Positions 14,376 through 22,663 of a stretch of 29,496 bases of DNA are shown one piece after another. Numbering within the stretch: position 1 is the first letter of the stretch; each line of letters begins with the position of its first letter. The stretch spans positions 1 to 29,496 of the forward strand of contig JAZQQJ010000057.1 in NCBI GenBank assembly GCA_045629005.1, in the 5' to 3' direction. A program made the position numbers and the translations under genes. Source of the stretch: RGIG3528 sp045629005 (GTDB taxonomy: Bacteria; Bacillota; Clostridia; Lachnospirales; Lachnospiraceae). Below the pieces are notes generated by a model, which had not been told where the DNA came from, searched no databases, and was given only the letters and a program-made list of their open reading frames with translations.

Positions 14376-14948
14376 CTAATTGTTAGCCTTTACGGCTGTA
14401 AAGCTTGTTTCTACAGGTGTCTCGCGGCCAAACATCTCAACTGAAATGATGACTGTCTGCTTGTGTTCGTCAATCTTCTTAACAATACCTGTCTTGTTCT
14501 CAAAGTTACCTTCGAGAATGGTAACGGAATCGCCAACCTTGAAATCGAGTTCGATTTCGGTAAGCTTTTCTTCAGGATTCTTGTCAAGGCCGATGTTATG
14601 AACTTCTGCCTCTGTAAGCGGAACGGGCTTTGATCCCGGTCCAACGAAACCTGTAACGCCTCTGGTGTTTCTGACTACGTACCATGTGTCCTCATCCATA
14701 ATCATGTGAACAAGTACATAACCGGGAAACATCTTTCTGTCGACGGTCTTTTTAACACCGTTCTTAACCTCTACTGCTCTTTCAAGCGGTACGGCAACCT
14801 CGAGAATCTTTTCCTCGATGCCACGGTTCTGAACCGTCATTTCAATGCTGGATTTAACTTTGTTCTCATAACCCGAATAGGTATGAACAATGTACCACTT
14901 TGGCCCGGTAACTTTTTCTACCTTAGCCTCTTCATTAGCATCTGCCAT
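14376..14948 (-). CDS. nusG: Transcription termination/antitermination factor NusG
   Basis: A 190-residue two-domain factor that binds the RNA polymerase clamp and modulates pausing. The NGN domain starts KWYIVHTYSGYENKVKSSIE and includes FPGYVLVHMIMDEDTWYVVR. The C-terminal KOW domain has FKVGDSVTILEGNFENKTGI. A longer frame begins with GTG at 14972 and overlaps the secE stop, but the ATG at 14948 has GGAGG five bases upstream and gives the usual family length, so it is preferred. The gene directly follows secE. Confidence 0.97.
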   Translation of the reverse strand: MADANEEAKVEKVTGPKWYIVHTYSGYENKVKSSIEMTVQNRGIEEKILEVAVPLERAVEVKNGVKKTVDRKMFPGYVLVHMIMDEDTWYVVRNTRGVTGFVGPGSKPVPLTEAEVHNIGLDKNPEEKLTEIELDFKVGDSVTILEGNFENKTGIVKKIDEHKQTVIISVEMFGRETPVETSFTAVKANN

Positions 14949-14968
14949 AGCTACCTCCACATCACCGA

Positions 14969-15172
14969 TCACATAATGAGATCGATAAGATACTTCAGTC
15001 CGGTATCAAGTAAGGAGACAATCACACCTAAAATGATGGTGATGACAATTACCGCAGCAGTCTGCTTGGTTACGGACTCTTTATCAGGCCAAACGATTTT
15101 CTTGAATTCAGCCTTTAAGCCCTTCCACCATTGTTTAAAGCGACCCTTTTCTTTAGTAGTTGCTTCTGCCAT
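14969..15172 (-). CDS. secE: Preprotein translocase subunit SecE
   Basis: A 67-residue single-span membrane protein that clamps SecY in the translocon. The amphipathic cytoplasmic helix RFKQWWKGLKAEFKKIVWPD is followed by the ESVTKQTAAVIV transmembrane start and an ILGVIVSLLDTGLKYLIDLI span, the standard short Gram-positive SecE. AAAGGA is upstream of the ATG. It lies between rpmG (27 bases away) and nusG (20 bases to the chosen start), the universal bacterial arrangement. Confidence 0.97.
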   Translation of the reverse strand: MAEATTKEKGRFKQWWKGLKAEFKKIVWPDKESVTKQTAAVIVITIILGVIVSLLDTGLKYLIDLIM

Positions 15173-15199
15173 AGTAAATCCTTTCCGTCGAAAAACGAC

Positions 15200-15349
15200 T
15201 TATTTTGTCTCTTTGTGTAATGTGTGCTGCTTGCAGAATCTGCAGTACTTCTTTGTTTCCATCCTGTCGGGATGCTCTTTTTTGTCTTTGGTCACGTTAT
15301 AGTTGCGCTGCTTGCACTCTGTACATGCCAATGTGATTTTAACTCGCAC
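15200..15349 (-). CDS. rpmG: 50S ribosomal protein L33
   Basis: A 49-residue protein of the large subunit, near the E site. It uses a GTG start at 15349, with GGAGG eight bases upstream, giving MRVKITLACTECKQRNYNVT. Two CxxC pairs (TEC preceded by Cys, and YCRFC) make it the zinc-binding form of L33. A longer frame to 15469 crosses the promoter and is rejected. It is the first gene of the operon with secE, nusG, rplK and rplA. No tRNA-Trp gene, often seen here in relatives, is present. Confidence 0.96.
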   Translation of the reverse strand: MRVKITLACTECKQRNYNVTKDKKEHPDRMETKKYCRFCKQHTLHKETK

Positions 15350-15440
15350 GACTTCTACCTCCGTTATTATTTTTTTGACTGTCCTTCTTTTACACGCCGT
15401 CGCGCACAAAAAAAAGACTATTCGCTTCCATAGCCGTGTG

Positions 15441-15469
15441 AGTATAACACGCATAGAGCAAATAGTCAA
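15441..15469 (-). promoter_or_regulatory. Promoter of rpmG-secE-nusG-rplK-rplA
   Basis: On the minus strand TTGACT (15469-15464), a 17-base spacer and TATACT (15446-15441). Initiation falls near 15434, giving an ~85-nt leader before the rpmG GTG. The match to the housekeeping consensus is close. Confidence 0.88.
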
Positions 15470-15510
15470 TAATTTATTACTTTTGATAGAATTTTTTCTT
15501 AAGAACCGGG

Positions 15511-17943
15511 CTATTCCCTGCCTATTCTGAAAATGTTTCCGCCCTTTTCAAGCGTTGCGGAAAGCTTCTCAAGCCTTTCGGTAACCTTCTTGCCGCTCTC
15601 AACGATGCGGTATGTCACGTGCGACTGGTCGTACCCTGTCAGAAGGATTATTGCACCATCTTCCATGACAGCATAAACAGGAATATCTTTATATATGAAG
15701 TAAAGCATTTCGTCAAGTGCTGCGTGGTTAAGACTTGTAAGAGACATTATTTCATCTCTTGCCAAAATTACAGCCTCGCCTTCCTTTTCTTCGGAAAGCT
15801 CCGCAGTCTTGTTCTGTACGCCGCGTTCCCATAAAACTCTTCCGTTATATGTAACGGTGCCTACTGCCTTGTCCGTGTCAGCCAAAACAATAGCATCGGA
15901 AAGGCTGTCGGTTATACCTATTATATTGCCGTAGGAATGAATTTCGTAGTAGGGCGTATCGTCAAGAGCCTGTACACGTATTGATGTGTTTTCATTTATA
16001 ACAACAAGCTCTGCCTTTTCTTCCTTCGGAAGTTCTTTTATTGAAGCACTTGAAGGAAGCGACAGATAGTACTCCGTCAGCATATCCTGCGTTGCTCTTG
16101 TCTCTACAGCGAAGCTCCGGATGTCCGCTTTTTCATATATAAGTATGTAGTCATCATCGGCAGCTGCATAAAAATTCGTGCCGACGTCTGTCTTCATTAC
16201 TCGTGTGAGTCTTATTGAAGTAGAGGAAGCATCGATATCTGTAATGTAATATCCTTCCTCATAATATTCTTTAACCACCTGTTCATTGGAGTCAAGAATC
16301 TTCAAATGTGAAATGGGGTAGTACACGCTTTCATCACTGTAAACAGCCTCATCCGAAAGGCTGCCGTAGCCTGTAATCATTTTATCGCCTATGTAGCCAA
16401 GCAGAGTAATGAGCTCTCCTTCTCCTACATGAAGCGAACTTCTTTCACCTGACTCGAGGTAAAGGAGGAAAATATCCTGGTTGTTACCCTTTTCCTGCCA
16501 TGCAACGTATGAGAGGACATCACAGAATACAACGTCCTTGCTCACTACCGCAGATGTAATCTCTTTGAACTCAGCGGTTGTAATGCTGTAGGAATAAATG
16601 TGACCGTAAGCCATAAAGAAGAAAACGTCATGTCCGTTCATGTAACTGAACTGTCCGACTTCATTGGCAATGTGTCCCGCGGTTTCTGCAATAGGAATGT
16701 ACAGAAGTTCTTTTATCCGGTTATCATCTTTATAATAAGTGTAAAGAAGAATGCCGGTCTTCCCTTCATATTCCCCGCAATTAAAATAGCCGGACACCAT
16801 AAAGGTGAGATTCCCTGCCTCGTCCACGCGGAGAAGATGAATATTGTGTTCTTCGCACACATCAGATGGATATGTGAAACCGTCTCTCATGGAGTAGACA
16901 TGCGTGAGGACATTTTCGGAAAGATTGTAGCAGTAAACAACGCTGTCGCGGACAAAGAAGAGATTTTTATTGTCTGCGGTCCAAAGCATATCAACATTGG
17001 TATTGCCGGTAATTCCAAGCTTAAGCTGTGTCTTTGTCAGGCTCATAAGTGCGGGGTCGAACACGCTCTCAAGCTCTCTTTCATAATTAAGAAGGTATGC
17101 GTAATCCTTGCCGAGATTTATACGGAACTTTTCCGTTACGACATACATCTCCTTCCCTGTGGGAGTTTCCGCAGAGACGGTATACTTTAACGTTCCTACG
17201 GCAATGTATTTGTAAATTTCATTTATTGAAACCTTTATATCGGAAACAAGTTCGGGCTTCATATTGCCCCAGCATACCATAAAGTAGCTGTCTTTAATAT
17301 TGACGAAAGCATAGTCCTTGCCTTCGCCTCTGTATGTACTTTCAAGATACGGAATTACATAATCGATGTTTTTCTCGCGGCATGCTTTTGAGAACTCAAG
17401 CATGTAATTGACCTTTTCTTTAAGGAAAGCCTCATCATAACGCTTAAATCTGAAGTAGTAGTATACTCTCTTACTGTCTGACGTGATGAGCGTCAGTTCC
17501 AAGGCATATTCTCTTCCCTCTTCGGGCTCAATAACAGGCTTTATTCTGGCGGTTTTGTAACTCTTCCCGTTTTCCTCGCTTACATCGAAGGCACTCATTT
17601 TACCTTCATCAAGCTTTTCACCCGTTACAGTGTCATATACTACATAAAGAAGCTTACGGACATCGGTTTTACGTTCGTCCATAAGTACTTCCATAACTCC
17701 GTCGTTTTCAAGAGTTGCAAAGCTCTCCCTGACAGAGCACGGCTCAAGCTCCGACACATGCCCATAAAGGGTATTCAAAACAACGCCGTCACTCTTCACC
17801 GAAAGGATGGGGAGCTCGGCTTCCTCGGGCTTGACCGTCTGAACATATTCTCCTGAAAAGCGCTCCGTCATTCCGCTGCCGAAAAAGAAAACCGAACCTG
17901 CAAACAGAAGGACGAGCCAGCATATTCTAATAAAAACTTTCAT
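15511..17943 (-). CDS. Membrane-anchored extracytoplasmic protein of unknown function, 810 residues
   Basis: Not recognised at family level. A single N-terminal hydrophobic segment (about residues 5-24, CWLVLLFAGSVFFFGSG) without a clear cleavage site suggests a signal anchor, with the rest outside the membrane. Residues ~30-310 are beta-rich with a helical insert around LKEKVNYMLEFSKACREKN. From ~315 onward, repeated short strand patterns (VDMLWTADNKNLFFVRDSVV, YMNGHDVFFFMAYGHIYSYS, DILSYVAWQEK-like segments) look like a WD40/TolB-like beta-propeller. The last ~120 residues, including LDEMLYFIYKDIPVYAVMED and ILLTGYDQSHVTYRI, resemble the C-terminal half of C39-like cysteine peptidase domains but without the usual His. 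AGGA lies near the ATG. It is divergent from the GT2 gene and 160 bases away; a role in envelope or polysaccharide biology is speculation. Confidence 0.75.
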   Translation of the reverse strand: MKVFIRICWLVLLFAGSVFFFGSGMTERFSGEYVQTVKPEEAELPILSVKSDGVVLNTLYGHVSELEPCSVRESFATLENDGVMEVLMDERKTDVRKLLYVVYDTVTGEKLDEGKMSAFDVSEENGKSYKTARIKPVIEPEEGREYALELTLITSDSKRVYYYFRFKRYDEAFLKEKVNYMLEFSKACREKNIDYVIPYLESTYRGEGKDYAFVNIKDSYFMVCWGNMKPELVSDIKVSINEIYKYIAVGTLKYTVSAETPTGKEMYVVTEKFRINLGKDYAYLLNYERELESVFDPALMSLTKTQLKLGITGNTNVDMLWTADNKNLFFVRDSVVYCYNLSENVLTHVYSMRDGFTYPSDVCEEHNIHLLRVDEAGNLTFMVSGYFNCGEYEGKTGILLYTYYKDDNRIKELLYIPIAETAGHIANEVGQFSYMNGHDVFFFMAYGHIYSYSITTAEFKEITSAVVSKDVVFCDVLSYVAWQEKGNNQDIFLLYLESGERSSLHVGEGELITLLGYIGDKMITGYGSLSDEAVYSDESVYYPISHLKILDSNEQVVKEYYEEGYYITDIDASSTSIRLTRVMKTDVGTNFYAAADDDYILIYEKADIRSFAVETRATQDMLTEYYLSLPSSASIKELPKEEKAELVVINENTSIRVQALDDTPYYEIHSYGNIIGITDSLSDAIVLADTDKAVGTVTYNGRVLWERGVQNKTAELSEEKEGEAVILARDEIMSLTSLNHAALDEMLYFIYKDIPVYAVMEDGAIILLTGYDQSHVTYRIVESGKKVTERLEKLSATLEKGGNIFRIGRE

Positions 17944-17972
17944 TCTTCATTCCTAATATAATTCCAAAAATC

Positions 17973-18003
17973 TAAACATAATTTTAAATGGTTTGCATGT
18001 AAA
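17973..18003 (-). promoter_or_regulatory. Possible promoter of the 810-residue protein gene
   Basis: On the minus strand TTTACA, 17 bases and TATGTT lie about 30-60 bases before the ATG. The -10 match is imperfect, so this is tentative. Confidence 0.35.
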
Positions 18004-18020
18004 ACACAACATAAAATTAA

Positions 18021-18049
18021 TTGAAATAACCGTTGTCGGATGATATAAT
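18021..18049 (+). promoter_or_regulatory. Promoter of the GT2 gene
   Basis: TTGAAA (18021-18026), 17-base spacer, TATAAT (18044-18049). Transcription would start near 18056, about 50 bases before the ATG. Confidence 0.8.
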
Positions 18050-18105
18050 TATGCGATGCCTGCGAAGGATATCCGTATCGCAGTGTTCAAAAGAAAGGAC
18101 AGGCC

Positions 18106-19122
18106 ATGAAACTTTTATCAATAGCAATCCCTTGTTATAACTCAGCTGCTTACATGTCACATGCAATTGAGTCTTTGCTTGTGGGCGGCGAGGATGTTGA
18201 AATCCTCATTGTAGATGACGGTTCATCGGACAACACCCTTGAAATTGCAAAACAGTACGAAGAGAAGTACCCGACACAGGTACGTGCCATACATAAAGAA
18301 AACGGCGGACACGGAAGTGCCGTTAACACCGGCCTTGCCAATGCCACAGGACTTTACTACAAGGTAGTGGACTCTGACGACTGGGTAAAAAAGGAAGCTT
18401 TCCTTGAAGCCCTTGCAGTACTTCGTGACATGGTTCATAACAGCATCACTCTCGACATGCTCATAAGCAACTATGTTTATGAAAAAGCCGGTGAAAAGCG
18501 TAAAAAGGTAATTAACTACCGCACCGCTTTTCCGAGAAACGAAATTTTCACATGGGATGAGGTAGGTCACTTCCGCACAGGACGTTATCTCCTCATGCAT
18601 TCGGTCATTTATCGTACAAAGCTCCTTCGTGACTGCAAGCTTCAGCTCCCGGAGCACTGCTTCTACGTAGACAACATCTACGTATACACTCCTCTTCCGT
18701 ATGTGAAGACGATGTACTACCTCGATGTCAATCTTTACCGCTACTTCATAGGACGTGCCGATCAGTCGGTCAGCGAGTCCAACATGATGAAGCGTATAGA
18801 CCAGCAGCTTCTTGTCACAAGAACAATGATTGAGGAGCATGATCTTTCTTCAATCAAAAACAAGCGTCTTCGTGCCTATATGACAAAATATCTCGGCATA
18901 ATGATGACAATTTCCTCCGTATTTCTTATGAAGCTTGGTGACGAAGAGTCCATTCGTAAGAAAAACGAGCTTTGGGAATTCCTTAAGACAAAAAACAGGC
19001 ACCTTTACAATCACATCAGTGCCACGTTTTTAGGTACTGCTTCCAAGGCAACAAGCCACACCGGTCAGGAGATTACAAAAGCCGGTTATGTTGTTGCAAA
19101 CAAGCTTTTCAAATTCAATTAG
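18106..19122 (+). CDS. Family 2 glycosyltransferase
   Basis: A 338-residue inverting GT-A glycosyltransferase. The N-terminal Rossmann-like domain has SIAIPCYNSAAYMSHAIESL, the nucleotide-sugar site VDDGSSD (36-42), NGGHGSAVNTGL and the metal-binding Asp-Ser-Asp-Asp at 89-92. The C-terminal ~120 residues are helical with no clear membrane span, so the enzyme is probably cytoplasmic or peripherally membrane-bound. The sugar donor and acceptor are unknown; cell-wall, teichoic-acid or exopolysaccharide work is the usual setting. AAAGGA precedes the ATG by seven bases. Its TAG stop overlaps the TAA stop of the convergent PAP2 gene. Confidence 0.92.
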   Translation: MKLLSIAIPCYNSAAYMSHAIESLLVGGEDVEILIVDDGSSDNTLEIAKQYEEKYPTQVRAIHKENGGHGSAVNTGLANATGLYYKVVDSDDWVKKEAFLEALAVLRDMVHNSITLDMLISNYVYEKAGEKRKKVINYRTAFPRNEIFTWDEVGHFRTGRYLLMHSVIYRTKLLRDCKLQLPEHCFYVDNIYVYTPLPYVKTMYYLDVNLYRYFIGRADQSVSESNMMKRIDQQLLVTRTMIEEHDLSSIKNKRLRAYMTKYLGIMMTISSVFLMKLGDEESIRKKNELWEFLKTKNRHLYNHISATFLGTASKATSHTGQEITKAGYVVANKLFKFN

Positions 19123-19805
19123 GCAAATCTCTGTAAGGGCTCAGTTTCGTCAATCCACTTGATTCTACTCCTGTAAGACGGGAAGTAGAAAAGGATTGAA
19201 AGCGTGAGTCCGGCAATTACATCAAGCACGGAATGCTGTTTCAGGAATACCGTTGAAAGGATAATAAGTATTGCAAGAACAACCGAACCGTTTTTTATAA
19301 CGGGCATGCTTCTCAACTTTTCATTCCGGCATACCGCAACCGCAGCACACACCGAGTTGTAAACATGAATGCTCGGAAAAACATTGTCTGCGGTGTCTGT
19401 TTCATAAAGTTTCCGTACAAGGTCCATGAATATGTTGTCTCTTCCTATTCTCGAAAGGTCGGGGCGAAGTTCAAGGCCATTGTGCCAAAATGTACAGATG
19501 ATAAGAAAAACAGTCATTCCTGAGTACAGATAAATGCAAAGTCTGTAAAATTCCGACTTGCTTGAAAAAAAGAAGTACATTCCTACAACAAATATGAATG
19601 CAAACCAAAGGTAATAAGGAACGATGAATTCCTCGCAGAAGGGTATGAGCTCATCAATGTCCGTCTCGATGATAAATAACTCATCATCCTCCGCAACCTT
19701 TCTTTCAAGCGTCATAAACCATATAAGATATACAGGCACATATAAAAGTGCCCATGCATGTCCGTATTTATTTATAAGGGCTTTTAACCCGTTTTTAAAT
19801 TTCAT
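19119..19805 (-). CDS. PAP2 superfamily membrane phosphatase
   Basis: A 228-residue polytopic membrane protein with about six hydrophobic segments. The phosphatase motifs are degenerate but traceable: LELRPDL (111-117) stands for the first motif, NVFPSIHV (141-148, with Ser145 and His147) for the second, and STVFLKQHSVLDVIAG (184-199, with His191 and Asp195) for the third. The Phe-Pro-Ser-x-His form is typical of the PAP2_3 / inositolphosphotransferase-like branch, acting on lipid phosphates or phosphodiesters outside the membrane. The substrate is unknown. AGAGGA precedes the ATG. It has its own promoter overlapping the deoB upstream region and converges on the GT2 gene with stop codons sharing bases. 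Confidence 0.85.
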   Translation of the reverse strand: MKFKNGLKALINKYGHAWALLYVPVYLIWFMTLERKVAEDDELFIIETDIDELIPFCEEFIVPYYLWFAFIFVVGMYFFFSSKSEFYRLCIYLYSGMTVFLIICTFWHNGLELRPDLSRIGRDNIFMDLVRKLYETDTADNVFPSIHVYNSVCAAVAVCRNEKLRSMPVIKNGSVVLAILIILSTVFLKQHSVLDVIAGLTLSILFYFPSYRSRIKWIDETEPLQRFA

Positions 19806-19850
19806 GTTAATTCCTCTTGTGTATTATCATTTCGAAATGACCCGCTCGAT

Positions 19851-19879
19851 AAAATAGCACATGAGTTATTAAATATCAA
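19851..19879 (-). promoter_or_regulatory. Promoter of the PAP2 gene
   Basis: On the minus strand TTGATA (19879-19874), 17-base spacer, TATTTT (19856-19851). A perfect 14-bp palindrome TCATTTCGAAATGA (19827-19840) lies just downstream of the predicted start, before the ribosome binding site. Confidence 0.6.
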
Positions 19880-19967
19880 GCACCTTAATCTTTAAGATTT
19901 GATAAAGAAAAGGAGTCTTCAGGATTTGTAAAAGGTGATGTAACAAATGTATCTAGGAGGTTACAAA

Positions 19968-21164
19968 ATGGCAAAACGTGTTTTTTTAATCGTATTGGAT
20001 AGTGTCGGCATCGGGGAAATGCCTGATTCTGCAGAATACGGCGATGAAGGCAGCAACACAATAAGAAGCTGCTCACTCGACCCCAACTTCTCCTGCCCCA
20101 ACGCAGAGAGATATGGTCTTTTCAAACTCGAAGGCATCGAGGACTTAAAGGGAATTAATATCCCTGAAGGTTTCGATTTCAACTCACCCGACTTTAAGCA
20201 TTCCGCAGTTGTAAGAATGGCTGAAGCATCAAAGGGTAAGGATACAACAATAGGTCACTGGGAAATTGCAGGCATCATTTCAGAGACTCCTCTTCCCACC
20301 TTCCCGGACGGCTTCCCTCAGGAGCTCCTTGACGAGTTTTCAAAGCGCACAGGCCGCAAGGTTCTTTGCAACAAGCCTTACTCAGGCACCGAGGTCATTA
20401 AGGACTATGGTAAGGAAGCTTGCGAAACCGGCGCACTTATCGTTTACACATCAGCTGATTCCGTTTTCCAGATTGCTGCTCACGAATCAATAGTTCCCAT
20501 TGAAGAACTTTACCGTTATTGCGAAATAGCACGTGAAATATGCGTCGGCAAGTATGGCGTCGGCCGTGTAATTGCCCGTCCCTTCGAAGGCGAATGGCCA
20601 TACACAAGAACGCCCCGCCGTCATGACTACTCTGTTGTTCCGCCCAAGAAAACAATGCTCAACTTCCTTAAGGAAGCAGGTAAAGACGTTCTTGCTGTAG
20701 GTAAGATTAACGACATCTTCGCCGGCAGTGGCATTACCGATATGGTACGTACCCAGAACAACGAAGACGGCATCAATAAGACTCTTGCCTGGATGGACAG
20801 GGATTTTGACGGGCTCTGCTTTACAAACCTTGTTGACACAGACATGGTATATGGTCACAGAAACGATGTCCCCGGCTACGCAAAGGCTCTCTCATACTTT
20901 GATTCACGCCTCCCCGAGATGGTTAAGAAGCTCCGCAAGGACGACATTCTCATCATCACGGCGGATCACGGCTGCGATCCCGGTACACCTTCCACAGACC
21001 ACTCACGTGAGCATGTCGGCATAGTTGCAATCGGTGACTGCATCAAGGACGGCACAAAGCTTGACACAAGAAGCACCTTCGCTGACACAGGAAAGACAAT
21101 TCTTGAGTACCTCGGCGTCGAAGGCGACATCGCAGGCACAAGCTACCTTAAAGAAATCATATAA
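19968..21164 (+). CDS. deoB: Phosphopentomutase
   Basis: A 398-residue cytoplasmic enzyme interconverting ribose/deoxyribose 1-phosphate and 5-phosphate in nucleoside catabolism. It belongs to the alkaline phosphatase superfamily: the N-terminal RVFLIVLDSVGIGEMPDS places a metal-binding Asp at residue 11, GKDTTIGHWEIAG contains the phosphorylated Thr, and ITADHGCDPGTPSTDHSREH supplies the C-terminal metal ligands. The length is normal for DeoB. The ATG at 19968 follows AGGAGG by seven bases; a longer frame to 19947 lacks a site. It stands alone here, without the purine or pyrimidine phosphorylase genes that often accompany it. Confidence 0.97.
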   Translation: MAKRVFLIVLDSVGIGEMPDSAEYGDEGSNTIRSCSLDPNFSCPNAERYGLFKLEGIEDLKGINIPEGFDFNSPDFKHSAVVRMAEASKGKDTTIGHWEIAGIISETPLPTFPDGFPQELLDEFSKRTGRKVLCNKPYSGTEVIKDYGKEACETGALIVYTSADSVFQIAAHESIVPIEELYRYCEIAREICVGKYGVGRVIARPFEGEWPYTRTPRRHDYSVVPPKKTMLNFLKEAGKDVLAVGKINDIFAGSGITDMVRTQNNEDGINKTLAWMDRDFDGLCFTNLVDTDMVYGHRNDVPGYAKALSYFDSRLPEMVKKLRKDDILIITADHGCDPGTPSTDHSREHVGIVAIGDCIKDGTKLDTRSTFADTGKTILEYLGVEGDIAGTSYLKEII

Positions 21165-21343
21165 CTTGATTTATAACCTGCTTTACACCTTACAGTAGGG
21201 CTTGTTGCATAGCTTGTTCCAAGACTTGTTAATGCAGGCGCGGTATCCTAATCGCACTAATTTTGTTTTAGATACCAAAAATTGCACACTTGGGCTGAGT
21301 TATTATGCTAATGGTATCTATATGAGTAAAAACGAAAATAAGT

Positions 21344-21378
21344 CCTCGCTTTCGGTCGTGAAAGCGAGGTCTTTTCTG
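21344..21378. terminator. Bidirectional terminator between deoB and the AraC-type gene
   Basis: Perfect 10-bp stem CCTCGCTTTC (21344-21353) / GAAAGCGAGG (21360-21369) with a six-base loop, followed by TCTTTTCTG on plus and by TTATTTTCGTTTTT on minus. It suits both deoB and the regulator gene. Confidence 0.85.
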
Positions 21379-21408
21379 TTAATCCGTTTACCTTCCCAAG
21401 CGGAGCTT

Positions 21409-21456
21409 GCAAGCATAATTGCAAGCATAATTACAAGCATAATTGCAAGCATAGTC
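21409..21456. repeat. Four tandem 12-bp units (GCAAGCATAATT)
   Basis: Units at 21409, 21421, 21433 and 21445; the third has A for the first G and the fourth ends AGTC instead of ATTG-type sequence. The array begins seven bases after the regulator stop codon. Confidence 0.85.
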
Positions 21457-21463
21457 AATCTTG

Positions 21464-22309
21464 TTATTCAAAGAAAGTGTGTGCCTGTGACTGGGTTCTG
21501 TATGTTCTCGGTGAAACCCCGTAATTCTTTTTAAAGCAGTCCTTAAAGTAGTTGCTGGAATTAAAGCCGCAGGAAAGCGCTATTTCCGTAATAGAATCAT
21601 CTGTTGTCAGCAATTTCTGAATAGCCTGACGAAGCCTTATAAAATTAACGTAATCGCTGAAGGTTTTTCCTGTAACCTTTTTAAATTTTCTTGAAAGGTA
21701 TGTAGGACTTAATGAAACTTCAGCAGCAACTTCCTCAAGCGACAGCGGCTGTGCGTATCTTTCCGCAACAATTCTCATTATTGCTTCTATATCTTCATCA
21801 AAGCCGTTATCCTTGTCCACCTGTTCATATACGAAAATGCCACATCTGTCAATCCAAAGCAAAATTTGTTTAAACATGAGTACCATATTTTCAACAGAAT
21901 AATCATCAGGAACATTGTTTTCGGTGAGCATTTCATCGATAAGCATATCTATGTGTTCCCTTCCACGCTTTATTACAAGCACCTTGCCGCTTATTGAAAG
22001 CTTGTCCATTATTTCCTTATGTTCTGCAATATACTCATCTCCCAATATCGGTAAATCACAGTATATTACTGTTCTTTCGCAGACTTCAGTCCCGTTATAA
22101 TATGTTCTGTGGCTTTCTCCAGGCGCAGCAATATAGATATCTCCTGCGTTCATGGGAAACTCTTTGCCGTTTACCTTGTATATACATGTCCCTGTTTTTA
22201 AATAGAACAATTCACAATATGTATGAAAATGTTCATAGCTCATATCAAACCCGGGTTGCCTTACTGCTCTTTCAACATATATTCCCGCATTATTCTTTTC
22301 TGTCAGCAT
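21464..22309 (-). CDS. AraC family transcriptional regulator with cupin sensor
   Basis: A 281-residue DNA-binding regulator. The N-terminal half has cupin features (HFHTYCELFYLKTGTCIYKV and AGDIYIAAPGESHRTYYNG), the usual effector-binding beta barrel. The C-terminal ~100 residues are the double helix-turn-helix: LSLEEVAAEVSLSPTYLSRK followed by the second helix pair and ITEIALSCGFNSSNYFKDCF and YGVSPRTYR. The ATG at 22309 has AAGGAGG nine bases upstream and is preferred to ATGs at 22330 and 22363. It is divergent from a sugar ABC/glycosidase operon, which it very probably activates on sensing an oligosaccharide. A promoter at 22496-22524 gives it a leader of ~180 nt. Confidence 0.93.
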   Translation of the reverse strand: MLTEKNNAGIYVERAVRQPGFDMSYEHFHTYCELFYLKTGTCIYKVNGKEFPMNAGDIYIAAPGESHRTYYNGTEVCERTVIYCDLPILGDEYIAEHKEIMDKLSISGKVLVIKRGREHIDMLIDEMLTENNVPDDYSVENMVLMFKQILLWIDRCGIFVYEQVDKDNGFDEDIEAIMRIVAERYAQPLSLEEVAAEVSLSPTYLSRKFKKVTGKTFSDYVNFIRLRQAIQKLLTTDDSITEIALSCGFNSSNYFKDCFKKNYGVSPRTYRTQSQAHTFFE

Positions 22310-22663
22310 ATCTTCTGCCCTCCTTGACATTTCTCTTTTGTTCCATGCACATATCCCTGACATTTCGTATGTTCATGTCCTCGTCGCTTTTCATGTACTT
22401 CTGATCACGTATCAATGCTCCTCAGTCCACATTCGGCTACATCAATGTGCATATAAAACGTTTTACCACAAAATAATACTGTTTTTATGTTCAGAATCAT
22501 ACTCCTTGTTGTATAAAATGTCAAATTATATGTTGTTTTTTTTAAAAGTACATATATTTTTGGTAGTCAATATAAAAAGCAGGATTTATTATGTTGGCCA
22601 TAAGCTTTGAATGGATACGGCCGATTCGTTCAAACCTTAAAAAAACGAATTGGAGAAGAGATT
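22310..22663. other. Divergent control region between the regulator and the ABC operon
   Basis: Contains the minus-strand regulator promoter, the palindrome TAAAACGTTTTA (22454-22465), two ATCAATG copies exactly 30 bases apart (22410 and 22440), a possible weak plus-strand -10 TATAAA (22512-22517), and a 7-bp stem ATTCGTT/AACGAAT (22624-22650) directly before the SBP ribosome binding site. Operator roles are inference. Confidence 0.55.
22496..22524 (-). promoter_or_regulatory. Promoter of the AraC-type regulator
   Basis: On the minus strand TTGACA (22524-22519), 17-base spacer, TATGAT (22501-22496). The close consensus match suggests constant basal expression. Confidence 0.8.

Larger units (their letters stand above)
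21165..21463. other. Intergenic stretch between deoB and araC-family gene
   Basis: About 300 bases between convergent genes. It holds an imperfect GGTATC...GATACC pair (21242-21279), a bidirectional terminator (21344-21369) and four 12-bp tandem repeats (21409-21456). The open plus-strand frame across it has no recognisable protein character. Confidence 0.6.

Noticed and set aside
15350..15440. tRNA gene near rpmG/secE
   Set aside because: Some Firmicutes carry tRNA-Trp here, but no cloverleaf arms, T-loop or CCA-adjacent acceptor stem can be seen.
21202..21534. Plus-strand gene after deoB
   Set aside because: The frame passes through the terminator, the 12-bp repeats and the end of the regulator gene, with no recognisable protein features.
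22454..22465. CcpA cre site
   Set aside because: TAAAACGTTTTA shares the central CG but lacks the outer TG and CA of the cre consensus, so it is reported only as a palindrome.
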